Positions 57,687-64,000 of a DNA stretch of 64,000 nt are shown one piece after another. Position 1 is the stretch's first letter; every line of letters begins with the position of its first letter. The DNA comes from DASUPK01 sp963843085 (GTDB taxonomy: Bacteria; Actinomycetota; Thermoleophilia; Solirubrobacterales; 70-9): NCBI GenBank assembly GCA_963843085.1, contig CAWJJG010000001.1:310001-374000 (forward strand), read 5' to 3'. The translations under genes were made by a program, and so were the position numbers. The notes beneath the pieces were generated by a model, which did not search any database, was not told the origin of the DNA, and saw nothing but the letters and a program-made list of their open reading frames with translations.

Positions 57687-57781
57687 TAGGTAAATCGCCA
57701 GAAGTAGAAATACGCGCGCGTGTGGGCCGCGTAGCGGCTCAGGGGTGAAGCGGTGTGCGCGCCATACTGCATTGCGGACAT
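57686..57781 (-). CDS. Aromatic-rich leader peptide upstream of the DAHP synthase gene
   Basis: From ATG 57781 (MSAMQYG...) or ATG 57772 (MQYG...) a 31- or 28-codon frame ends in RAYFYFWRFT and TAG at 57688-57686. Six of the seven residues YFYFWRF are aromatic, with Tyr, Phe and Trp all present. It lies 32 nt after the hisC stop and about 128 nt before the DAHP synthase gene. Such a run just before mutually exclusive hairpins is the classic layout of a ribosome-mediated attenuator. I see no strong Shine-Dalgarno, so it might be translated through coupling with hisC or from a leaderless start. Confidence 0.75.
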   Translation of the reverse strand: MSAMQYGAHTASPLSRYAAHTRAYFYFWRFT

Positions 57782-57813
57782 TGAAGCAGACGGCGCAGGG
57801 GAAGTCGAAGGAT

Positions 57814-58908
57814 TCAGCCCGCGATCTCGCGCATCGCCGCGAGGAAGCGCTCGTTCTCGGCACGGGTACCGTACGAGACGCGCAGGCACCCGGGGCCGCC
57901 CAGCGGCGTCCCCGGCCTGACCGCGACGCCGGCCCTGGCGAGCGCCGCCACGACCTCGCTCTCGTCGAGCTCCCCGAGCTCGACCCAGGCGAAGTTGGTC
58001 TGCGATTCGGCGGTCGCGAAGCCCAGCTCGTGCAGCGCCTCCTCGACGAAGACCCGCTCGATCAGATTCTTCTCGACGCGGTCGGCGACGTCGTCCTGAT
58101 GCCGGATCGCCTCCGTAGCGGCAGTCTGCGCGATCGCGTTGACGCTGAACGGCTGGCGCACAGCGTCGACGGCGGACCGGAACTGCGGCGAGCAGACCGC
58201 GTAGCCCACGCGCAGCCCCGCGAGCCCGTGGCATTTGCTGAACGTCCTCAGCAGGACCACGTTCGGATGCTTCGTGACCAGGTCCACGGTCGCGTCCGGG
58301 TCGTCGTTGGTCTGGTACTCGACGTAGGCCTCGTCGAGGATGATCGTCGTGCGCGAGGGCACCTGCTCCACGAACGCCGCGATGCGGTCGGCGGGGATGT
58401 GCGTGCCGGTCGGGTTGTTGGGGTTGCATACGATCAGAAGCTGGGTCGCGGCAGTGACCTCCTCCAGCATCGCGTCCAGGTCGTGGACGTAGCCCTCGGC
58501 GAGCGGCACCTGGATCTCGCGCGCGCCTGAGAGGGCAGGCAGGTGCGGGTACATCGAAAAGGAGGGCCACGCAAAGAGGATCTCGTCGCCCGGCTCGCAG
58601 AGTGCCAGCGAGGCGGCGAGCAGGATCTCGCAGGAGCCGTTCGACACGGCGACGCGGGCAGATTCGGTCTCGTGGAGATCGGCGATCGCGCGGCGCAGCG
58701 CCCGGGCCTCCGGGTCGGGATAGCGGTTCACCTCGGTCGCGGCGCTCCTGATCGCCTCGATCACGTCGGGGTGCGGCGGGAAGGGCGACTCGTTCGACGC
58801 GAGCTTGACCGCATCGGGGGTCTCCGCCTTCGCCTTGGCCTCGTCGAGGGACGTGCCCGGCTCGTAGTGCGGGATCCGCGAGAGCTTCTCTGCGAACGTG
58901 ACCGTCAT
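57814..58908 (-). CDS. HisC-family PLP aminotransferase, possibly aromatic aminotransferase
   Basis: Fold-type I aminotransferase of the histidinol-phosphate family. KLASNESPFPPHPDVIEAI, NGSCEILLAASLAL, CNPNNPTGTHIPADRI, ILDEAYVEY and the PLP Lys in TFSKCHGLAGLRVGYAV are present, and the C-terminal RVSYGTRAENERFLAAM. 364 aa. Because it lies among chorismate mutase, prephenate dehydrogenase, DAHP synthase and aroA rather than his genes, it may transaminate phenylpyruvate or 4-hydroxyphenylpyruvate; this is inference. It overlaps the acetyltransferase gene by 4 nt (ATGA). Confidence 0.88.
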   Translation of the reverse strand: MTVTFAEKLSRIPHYEPGTSLDEAKAKAETPDAVKLASNESPFPPHPDVIEAIRSAATEVNRYPDPEARALRRAIADLHETESARVAVSNGSCEILLAASLALCEPGDEILFAWPSFSMYPHLPALSGAREIQVPLAEGYVHDLDAMLEEVTAATQLLIVCNPNNPTGTHIPADRIAAFVEQVPSRTTIILDEAYVEYQTNDDPDATVDLVTKHPNVVLLRTFSKCHGLAGLRVGYAVCSPQFRSAVDAVRQPFSVNAIAQTAATEAIRHQDDVADRVEKNLIERVFVEEALHELGFATAESQTNFAWVELGELDESEVVAALARAGVAVRPGTPLGGPGCLRVSYGTRAENERFLAAMREIAG

Positions 58909-59432
58909 GGGGCGCTCATTGTGACGGGTCGCCTGAACCGAACGGCGGGCTCTCCCGAGCGCGAATGGATCTTCTCGGCGCCGTCGCGGCGCCAGCCGTG
59001 GCGCTCATACAGGGCGATCGCCGGCGCGTTCTCGGCGAACGTCCAGAGGACCACCTTGTCGTAGGGGAGCGTCGCGAGGCGCTCGAGGGTGATCCGGACG
59101 AGTGCCTCCCCGGCGCCGTGCCGCCAGTGCGCCGGGTCGACGTAGAGCGCGCCGAGCTCGGCGGCCGTTTTCGGGAGGTCGGCGTCCTTCGCGGGCGCGG
59201 CGACGTACGCATAGCCGGCGAACCTTCCGTCGATCTCGGCGACGTGTGTGAACGCGTCCTCGACCGGGCGCCTCAGCCCGACCCCGATCTCGTGGCGCCA
59301 GCGGTCGATCGGCAGGTCCGCAAGTCGCTCGGGCGAGACGATGTCGCGATACCCGGCCCGCCACCCCGCCACGGTCACCGCGACGATCGCCGCCGTGTCC
59401 TCGGGAGTCGCCTCGCGGATCTCGACGGCTAT
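58905..59432 (-). CDS. GNAT acetyltransferase, probable ATA start
   Basis: GNAT fold: VAEIDGRFAGYAYVAAP, AAELGALYVDPAHWRHGAGEALVRITLERLA (acetyl-CoA loop W-R-H-G-A-G-E), and LWTFAENAPAIALYERHGWRRDG. The first GTG (59378) would remove strand 1. The family start AVEIREATPEDTAAIVAVTVAGWR is reached only from ATA at 59432, which overlaps the TAG of the chorismate mutase gene (ATAG); no ATG, GTG or TTG precedes it in frame. From ATA the length is 175 aa. Acceptor substrate unknown; its place inside the aromatic cluster is striking but may not be functional. Confidence 0.8.
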   Translation of the reverse strand: MAVEIREATPEDTAAIVAVTVAGWRAGYRDIVSPERLADLPIDRWRHEIGVGLRRPVEDAFTHVAEIDGRFAGYAYVAAPAKDADLPKTAAELGALYVDPAHWRHGAGEALVRITLERLATLPYDKVVLWTFAENAPAIALYERHGWRRDGAEKIHSRSGEPAVRFRRPVTMSAP

Positions 59433-59806
59433 TGCGCCGCCTTCAGGTCGGAGCGAAGCTCCTGCGCCTCACCCAGGTAGGCGTGGGCGGGGGTGTGGTC
59501 GGCCGGCGCGTAGTAATGCAAGAGCACGCGGATCACCGATCGCATCGCGTTCGGCACGTCGATCTCCTGCGCGCAGAGCAGGGGGACTGAGTCGAGGCCG
59601 ACGTTGCGGGCGGCAACGGCCGGGAACTCGGCGTTCAGGTCGTGCGTCGAAGTGAAGATGCAGCTCACCATTCGGTCGATTGCCAGGTCGTTGCGCGAGA
59701 TCAGCTCGCGCATCAGCTCCTCGGCCGCCTCCACGATGGTCTCGGGGTTGTTGCTGCGCGCCTTGGTGGCGCCGCGGACCGCCCAAAGCCTGAGGTCGTC
59801 GCTCAT
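59429..59806 (-). CDS. aroH: Chorismate mutase, AroH class
   Basis: Trimeric Bacillus-type chorismate mutase, converting chorismate to prephenate. LWAVRGATKARSNNPETIVEAAEELMRELI is read at the N-terminus, then FTSTHDLNAEFPAVAARNVGLDSVPLLCAQEIDVPNAMRSVIRVLLHYY. The key Arg (VRGAT), Cys/Glu (CAQE) and Arg (IRVL) positions are occupied. 125 aa. Overlaps rluB by 4 nt (ATGA) and feeds prephenate to the dehydrogenase coded downstream. Confidence 0.95.
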   Translation of the reverse strand: MSDDLRLWAVRGATKARSNNPETIVEAAEELMRELISRNDLAIDRMVSCIFTSTHDLNAEFPAVAARNVGLDSVPLLCAQEIDVPNAMRSVIRVLLHYYAPADHTPAHAYLGEAQELRSDLKAAQ

Positions 59807-60498
59807 GGCGCCGAATCTTCCCAGAGCGAGGCAACCTCCCCCTGCTCGAGGCGCCGCGCCTCCCCTTGACGGAGGTCGCCGAGCTCGAGGGATCCGATCC
59901 GGATCCGCCTCAGATCCTCGACCTCGTTCCCGACCGCCTCGGCCATCCGGCGCACCTGGCGCTTGCGCCCTTCGCGCAGCGTCACCTCGATCTCGCGCTC
60001 GCCCTCCCGGTTGACGTCCGCCGGAGCGGTCGGCCCGTCCTCGAGTCGGACACCCCGCCGCAGCCGCTCCAGATCGTGGTCGGACGGCGGACGGGCGAGC
60101 CGGACCCGGTACGTCTTGGGGACGCCGTAGCGTGGATGGGTGAGCCGGTTGGCGAGCTCGCCGTCGTTCGTGATCAGGATCAATCCGGTCGAGTCGGCGT
60201 CGAGCCGGCCGACCGGGTAGAGGCGGCCCTCGGAGTCGACGAGCTCGGTCACCGCGCGGCGCCGGCCGGGCTCGCGGGCCGTCGAGACGACGCCGGGGGG
60301 CTTGTTCAGGGCCCAGACCTCCCTCGGCTCCGGCGCCACGGCTTCTCCGTTCACGCGGACGTCCGAGCTCTCGTCCACGTCCCGAGCGGGATCGGTGACG
60401 ACCTCGCCCCCGACCCTGACCTGGCCGTCCGCGATCAGCCGCTCGGCGGCGCGGCGGGACGCGACACCGGCATGGGCCAGGTACTTGGCGAGCCTCAC
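59803..60498 (-). CDS. rRNA pseudouridine synthase (RluB/RsuA family)
   Basis: 231 aa. The N-terminal S4 RNA-binding domain (RLAKYLAHAGVASRRAAERLIADGQVRVGGEVV) is followed by the synthase domain: ALNKPPGVVST, YPVGRLDADSTGLILITNDGELANRLTHPRYGVPKTYRV with the catalytic Asp in GRLDADS, and LREGRKRQVRRMAEAVGNEV. Target is probably 23S rRNA (RluB-like), by family. GTG start. It usually follows scpAB in Gram-positive operons; here two hydrolase genes lie between. Confidence 0.93.
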   Translation of the reverse strand: MRLAKYLAHAGVASRRAAERLIADGQVRVGGEVVTDPARDVDESSDVRVNGEAVAPEPREVWALNKPPGVVSTAREPGRRRAVTELVDSEGRLYPVGRLDADSTGLILITNDGELANRLTHPRYGVPKTYRVRLARPPSDHDLERLRRGVRLEDGPTAPADVNREGEREIEVTLREGRKRQVRRMAEAVGNEVEDLRRIRIGSLELGDLRQGEARRLEQGEVASLWEDSAP

Positions 60499-60517
60499 GC
60501 CGCCATTGTCGCGATGC

Positions 60518-61201
60518 TCAGCAGTTGCCGAGCTTGGTCAGGTCCGCGCGGTAGGTCTGCATGTCGGCGTGAGTCCAGTCGCCATGCGTCTGGCCCTTGA
60601 AGCGCGGATCGAGCTCCTTGTAGAAGGGCGAGGAGAGACTCTCGTTGTGCCCGATCACCTGGTTGACCGGGATCCCGAAGCGGCAGCGCAGCCACTGGAC
60701 GAGGTGGAGCGAGCCGTTGAGCTGGGCCGGGCGGCCGAGGATGTCCTGGTCCGAGAAGCCGACATGCTCGACGCCGATGGCGGTCCAGTTGAGGCCGACC
60801 GTGTGGCGGCAGCGGATCGTCGGGGGGACGAACTTGTACGCGGCGCCCGATGCGGCAACGGCGTAGTGCGAGCAGACGTTGGGCAGCTCGTGGAACTCGA
60901 CGTCCGGCCGGTCGGTGCGGAATGTGTTGAAGATCGTGCTGATGCTGCCCGCCACGGCATAGTGGATGACGATCACCTTCGGGTTGTTCAGTCGCCACTT
61001 GTAATGGCCGTAGTGGCGCTTGGAATAGGCGGCCATCTCCCGCTTCCGCTTCTTGGGATACGGGATCAGCTTCTTGTGGATCGGTGGCTTGGTCGCCACG
61101 GAGGTCGTGGTCGCCGCCGGCGGCTGTGCGCCCGCGCCTGACCCGGCGCCGGCTCCGATCACGGCGGCCATCGCGAACACGGCGATCAGCACCCGGCTCA
61201 T
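60518..61201 (-). CDS. Secreted N-acetylmuramoyl-L-alanine amidase (Amidase_2)
   Basis: 227 aa. A signal peptide (MSRVLIAVFAMAAVIGAGAG, cleavage near 25) is followed by a basic linker and an Amidase_2 domain: NPKVIVIHYAVAGSISTIFN with zinc His80, VCSHYAVAASGAAYKFVPPTIRCRHTVGLNWTAIGVEHVG, and GHNESLSSPFYKELDPRFKGQTHGDWTHADM with further His/Asp ligands. It should cut the bond between MurNAc and the stem peptide. ATG 61201 lies 1 nt after the M14 gene stop. Confidence 0.88.
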   Translation of the reverse strand: MSRVLIAVFAMAAVIGAGAGSGAGAQPPAATTTSVATKPPIHKKLIPYPKKRKREMAAYSKRHYGHYKWRLNNPKVIVIHYAVAGSISTIFNTFRTDRPDVEFHELPNVCSHYAVAASGAAYKFVPPTIRCRHTVGLNWTAIGVEHVGFSDQDILGRPAQLNGSLHLVQWLRCRFGIPVNQVIGHNESLSSPFYKELDPRFKGQTHGDWTHADMQTYRADLTKLGNC

Positions 61202-61202
61202 C

Positions 61203-61922
61203 TCAGCGGCTCTCCGCCACGGCCAGCGCGGCGCGCGCCTGGCGGTCGGCGATTCTCCCGGTGAGGATCCTCGGCGGCATCTCGACCACGAACGCGGCGC
61301 TGCCCGGGAACGCGTGCATCTCCCAGGTGATCGCCGTGCCTCGCAGGCCCTTGCCCCTGCAGCTGGTGCGCATGCCGACCAGCTTTGCGTACTTCGCGGC
61401 GATCGGCGGTCTCCCCCGGCAGGCCAGCACGGCCCCCCAGGGCTGGTGGTACCAGATCGAGAGATCGGGATGGATCCGCCGGGCAAACGCCATCACGGCT
61501 CGCGTCTCCGGCTCGGAGGCCGGTCGCGGGCCCGGGTAGTAGCCGCTCGATTGTGGGACGTGTCCTTGCCATCGGAAGGGGAAGTTGCGGTTCAGGTCCA
61601 CCCCGTGCGCGTTCTTGCGGGCGTGTGCCCTCTGCCCATCGGGATTAACCGTTTCGATCGCCCAGAGTTGCGTGCCGTCGAGCGAGCCGCCCTCCCTTCC
61701 CGCCAGGCGCTTGATCGTGGCGGCGATGCGCAGGCCCCCGTGCTCGTCGCCGTGGATCTCGCCCACGACCAGAGCCACCCGGGTTCCGGCCGGATCGCCG
61801 AGCTGGACCGCGGTGATCGGCCGCTGCTCGACCGAGTGGCCGATCACGACGCGCTCGCCGGCCCGTGCGGCGGCCGGCGCCGCCAGCGCAAGACAGGCGA
61901 TGAGCGCGGCGGCCCGCCTCAC
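61203..61922 (-). CDS. Secreted M14-family zinc carboxypeptidase
   Basis: 239 aa with a signal peptide (RRAAALIACLALAAPAAARA). M14 active site: zinc ligands H57 and E60 in GEIHGDEHGG, H159 in IWYHQPWG, substrate Arg in LNRNFPF and catalytic E214 in FVVEMPP. VNPDGQRAHARKNAHGVDLNRNF is typical of the MpaA/DL-endopeptidase branch that acts on murein peptides. Paired with the amidase just downstream, it may help wall-peptide turnover. GTG overlaps the scpB stop (GTGA). Confidence 0.88.
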   Translation of the reverse strand: MRRAAALIACLALAAPAAARAGERVVIGHSVEQRPITAVQLGDPAGTRVALVVGEIHGDEHGGLRIAATIKRLAGREGGSLDGTQLWAIETVNPDGQRAHARKNAHGVDLNRNFPFRWQGHVPQSSGYYPGPRPASEPETRAVMAFARRIHPDLSIWYHQPWGAVLACRGRPPIAAKYAKLVGMRTSCRGKGLRGTAITWEMHAFPGSAAFVVEMPPRILTGRIADRQARAALAVAESR

Positions 61923-62494
61923 TCGACCCGCTGCTCACCCGCCTTCAGCAGGCGCTCGCGCAGCTCACGCTCGTCCTCCGGCGTCGGGTCGAACTGAGCC
62001 GGATCGGGCAGCGCGTCCAGGCCGGAGAGCCCGAACAGCTTCTCGAAGAGCGGCGTCGTGCCGTAGGTGACGGCCCCGAACTGGGTCCGGCCCCGCTCCT
62101 CGATCATCCCGCGCTCGGTCAGCGAGGCGACCGCGGAGTCAGAGGAGACGCCTCGGATGCGAGCCACCTCCGGCCGCGAGACGGGCTGCAGGTAGGCCAC
62201 GATCGCGAGCACCTCGGCCTGCGCCTGGGTGAGCGGAGGCGTGCGGGGCTTGGCCAGCAGGCGACGAGCGGCGGCTTCCGCCTCGGGCACCGCGGCCAGG
62301 GCGAAGCCGCCGGCGACCCGGCGCAGCTGCACTCCTCGCCCCTCCTCTCTGAGGCTCCCCTCGAGCTCGTCGAGCGCGCCGGCGACGGCCTCCTCCTCCA
62401 CCTCGATTGCCTCGGCCAGGTCCGCGGGCGAGACCGGGTCCGGAGAGAGGAAGAGCAGGGCCTCGACCGTCTGGGTCAAGCCGTCGAGGGTCAC
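61919..62494 (-). CDS. scpB: Segregation and condensation protein B
   Basis: ScpB is the winged-helix kite subunit of SMC-ScpAB. LTQTVEALLFLSPDPVSPADLAEAI, LRRVAGGFALAAVPE, LTQAQAEVLAIVAYLQPVSRPEVARIRGVSSDSAVASLTERGMIEERG and FGAVTYGTTPLFEKLFGLSGLDALP are family hallmarks. 191 aa. GTG start overlaps the scpA stop (GTGA). The smc gene lies about 44 kb away in this window. Confidence 0.96.
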   Translation of the reverse strand: MTLDGLTQTVEALLFLSPDPVSPADLAEAIEVEEEAVAGALDELEGSLREEGRGVQLRRVAGGFALAAVPEAEAAARRLLAKPRTPPLTQAQAEVLAIVAYLQPVSRPEVARIRGVSSDSAVASLTERGMIEERGRTQFGAVTYGTTPLFEKLFGLSGLDALPDPAQFDPTPEDERELRERLLKAGEQRVE

Positions 62495-63216
62495 TGGGCA
62501 TGCACCTCGATCCGGCCGAAGGTCTCGGTCTGCGTCCAGGTCGCCTCGCCGCGGCGGTAGAGCTCGAGCAGGGCGAAGAGCGTGACCGCCTGGGTGAAGC
62601 GGTCCTCCTTGCCGAAGGCCTCGTCGAAGTCGAGCGTCTTCCGCGTTCGCAGCAGGTCCCTGACGACGCCGAGGCGCCGCTGGAGCGTGACGGTGGTGCG
62701 GATGTGACGCGTGTCTGGAGCCGGCGGAACCATGAGCAGGTCGCCGAGCGCCACGCCGACGCGGTCGGGGTCGTAGGCCTGCGTCGCCGCGTCGAGCGCA
62801 GCCCGCCTCAGCTCGGCCGGCAGGGGCGCCGAGCGGTACATGACGCCTCCCTCCCGCTCGAGCCGCTCGCTGAGCATCGTGGCCGCCTCGCTGTAGCGGC
62901 GGTACTCGAGCATGCGAGCCAGGAGCTCATCGGCCGCCTCCTGCGGCCCGAGCTCCTCGTCGCCATCCTCTGTCGGAAGCAGCAGCCGTGACTTGAGCTC
63001 GCACAGCGCGGCGATCAGGACCAGGAACTCGGTGACCGCCTCGAGGTCGAGGTCCAACTCACCGGCCTCGCCCATGTGGTCGACGTAGGCGACCACGATC
63101 TCGCCGAGCGGAACCTCGGACAGCGAGATCTCCTCGCGGAGGAGAACCGCGAGCAGCAGGTCGAACGGCCCCTGGAATACGTCCAGATCGAGGTCGAGCT
63201 CGGCGACCGAGGTCAC
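62491..63216 (-). CDS. scpA: Segregation and condensation protein A
   Basis: ScpA is the kleisin that closes the SMC ring. DVFQGPFDLLLAVLLREEISLSEVPLGEIVVAYVDHM at the N-terminus binds the SMC neck, followed by EFLVLIAALCELKSRLLLP and a winged-helix C-terminus (RFTQAVTLFALLELYRRGEATWTQTETFGRIEV). 241 aa, GTG start. It heads the scpA-scpB-M14-amidase operon. Confidence 0.96.
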   Translation of the reverse strand: MTSVAELDLDLDVFQGPFDLLLAVLLREEISLSEVPLGEIVVAYVDHMGEAGELDLDLEAVTEFLVLIAALCELKSRLLLPTEDGDEELGPQEAADELLARMLEYRRYSEAATMLSERLEREGGVMYRSAPLPAELRRAALDAATQAYDPDRVGVALGDLLMVPPAPDTRHIRTTVTLQRRLGVVRDLLRTRKTLDFDEAFGKEDRFTQAVTLFALLELYRRGEATWTQTETFGRIEVHAQ

Positions 63217-63258
63217 GCGGCCACGATAGACGGAGGTGCGGCTAGCAGCGACGTGCCT

Positions 63259-64000
63259 CTACCGCTTGTGCTTCCGGCACTTCTTCTTGGCCGCCCTGGC
63301 CTCGCGGGTGTGCTTCTTCTTGCACTTCTTCTTCTTTGTCTTCGTTGCGGTTGGGATCCCGGTGCCGACCGGACAGGCGCCCTGGGCGGCCGCGTTGCCG
63401 GGGCAGCCGTCCTGGCTCTCGTCGCCGAAACCGTCACCGTCGGCGTCGGGCTCGACGATCGCCGACGCGTTCATCACTCCGGTGCTCTGGACGTTGTTGA
63501 GGAAGGCGTTGCTCCCGATGGCGGGGTCACCAATCAGGTGGTGGTAGATCTCTTGGGCGCACGCGCCCCCGCCCGCATCCGGGCAGGAGGGGTCCGTGTA
63601 GGAGAGACAGAAGGCCCCGGCCGGTGGCACGTACACGCCGATGAAGTCGCCGGCGGCGATCGGCAGATGCAATCCGGTGAAGGTCACCCGCGCGTTCGTC
63701 GCCGGAATGTCGCGCAGGACGTCCTTCTGCTCGACGATGAAGTGCTCGGCGCCGCTGGCGGGATCCGGACGCAGGACGTCGAGCTTCATCTGGGTTGCCG
63801 TGGTGCCGGCGTAGGTGGTCCAGGAGGTGATCACGCCGCTCGCTCCCGACTGGAAGCCGAGGCCGCTGTAGACGGAGTCCTGGACGTAGGTCGCGTCCGT
63901 GTCACACGCGCCGGTCGGAGCAGGTGGTGCGGCCTGACCAACCGTCTGTGCCCCTGATGCCGCCGCTGGAGCGACGATGGCGATCGTCACGGTTGCTGCT
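63259..64000 (-). CDS. Secreted protein with Lys/Cys-rich tail, 5' end outside window
   Basis: The visible part has the end of a signal-like segment (TIAIVAPAAASGAQ), so the true start lies beyond 64000; GTG 63990 may be internal. The mature domain (VQDSVYSGLGFQSGASGVITSWTTYAG is read in it, then FTGLHLPIAAGDFIGVYVP) is beta-rich with several Cys, followed by a calcium-binding-like DADGDGFGDES loop resembling a thrombospondin type-3 repeat. It ends in a basic tail with two Cys (KKKKCKKKHTR...KKKCRKHKR), like the delta-60-repeat protein at 35258. Function unknown. Confidence 0.82.
   Translation of the reverse strand, partial: AATVTIAIVAPAAASGAQTVGQAAPPAPTGACDTDATYVQDSVYSGLGFQSGASGVITSWTTYAGTTATQMKLDVLRPDPASGAEHFIVEQKDVLRDIPATNARVTFTGLHLPIAAGDFIGVYVPPAGAFCLSYTDPSCPDAGGGACAQEIYHHLIGDPAIGSNAFLNNVQSTGVMNASAIVEPDADGDGFGDESQDGCPGNAAAQGACPVGTGIPTATKTKKKKCKKKHTREARAAKKKCRKHKR

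Noticed and set aside
1..64000. CRISPR array, tRNA, rRNA, insertion sequence, prophage or integrase
   Set aside because: I looked for regularly spaced direct repeats, cloverleaf-type sequences, transposase or integrase motifs (DDE, tyrosine recombinase) and found none.

Overview
The window is a dense, GC-rich, almost entirely coding stretch of a bacterial chromosome. The gene orders trmD-rplS-lepB-rnhB-comM-dprA, smc-rnc, a SepIVA-like gene with coaD-rsmD-recG-DAK-rpmB, and rpe-fmt-def-priA are typical of Actinobacteria. The short secreted proteins with a PSPALVVA-type N-terminus and the Lys/Cys-rich C-terminal tails are features I associate with class Thermoleophilia (Solirubrobacterales-like). 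That placement is inference; no rRNA or tRNA gene is present to confirm it.

Layout: 1-7831 translation, secretion and DNA-processing genes (thiD fragment, dprA, comM, inverted yraN, rnhB, lepB, rplS, trmD, khpA, rpsP, ffh). 7832-15379 ftsY and an M23 endopeptidase mixed with accessory genes: three paralogous secreted proteins, an NTF2-like protein and a large LuxR-type ATPase regulator. 15389-21396 smc (frameshifted here), rnc, acpP, plsX, rpmF and a YceD-like gene. 21421-26822 a lipid or acyl-CoA type accessory region (methyltransferase, enoyl-CoA hydratase, SDR, APH-type kinase plus DUF6285, DUF4239). 26823-33969 SepIVA-like, coaD, rsmD, recG, GST, DAK/FakA-like, rpmB. 34107-36721 a PAS-EAL phosphodiesterase and a secreted delta-60-repeat protein. 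36738-40371 a complete riboflavin operon ribD-ribE-ribBA-ribH. 40451-43105 a flippase and a potassium-channel-like protein. 43053-49702 rpe, zinc ribbon, fmt, def, priA, PH-domain protein and metK. 49713-53677 DUF3352, der, cmk. 54062-60498 an aromatic amino-acid cluster (aroH-type chorismate mutase, acetyltransferase, HisC-like aminotransferase, DAHP synthase, prephenate dehydrogenase, aroA). 60518-64000 cell-wall hydrolases, scpAB and a secreted protein running off the edge.

The most notable signals are: (1) a 28-31 residue leader peptide ending in YFYFWRF between hisC and the DAHP synthase gene, followed by mutually exclusive RNA hairpins, which looks like a ribosome-mediated attenuator; (2) several genes whose conserved N-termini are reachable only from CTG, ATC or ATA start codons; (3) a 100-bp repeat present twice in opposite orientation, each copy ending at gene stop codons; (4) an RNase III lacking several catalytic acidic residues; (5) lineage-type secreted proteins, including a paralogous trio and Lys/Cys tails; (6) a single-base frameshift in smc.

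Genes are packed so tightly that most convergent pairs touch or overlap. Within operons, ATGA/GTGA/TGATG overlaps are common. I saw no CRISPR array, insertion sequence, prophage, tRNA, rRNA or classical riboswitch.
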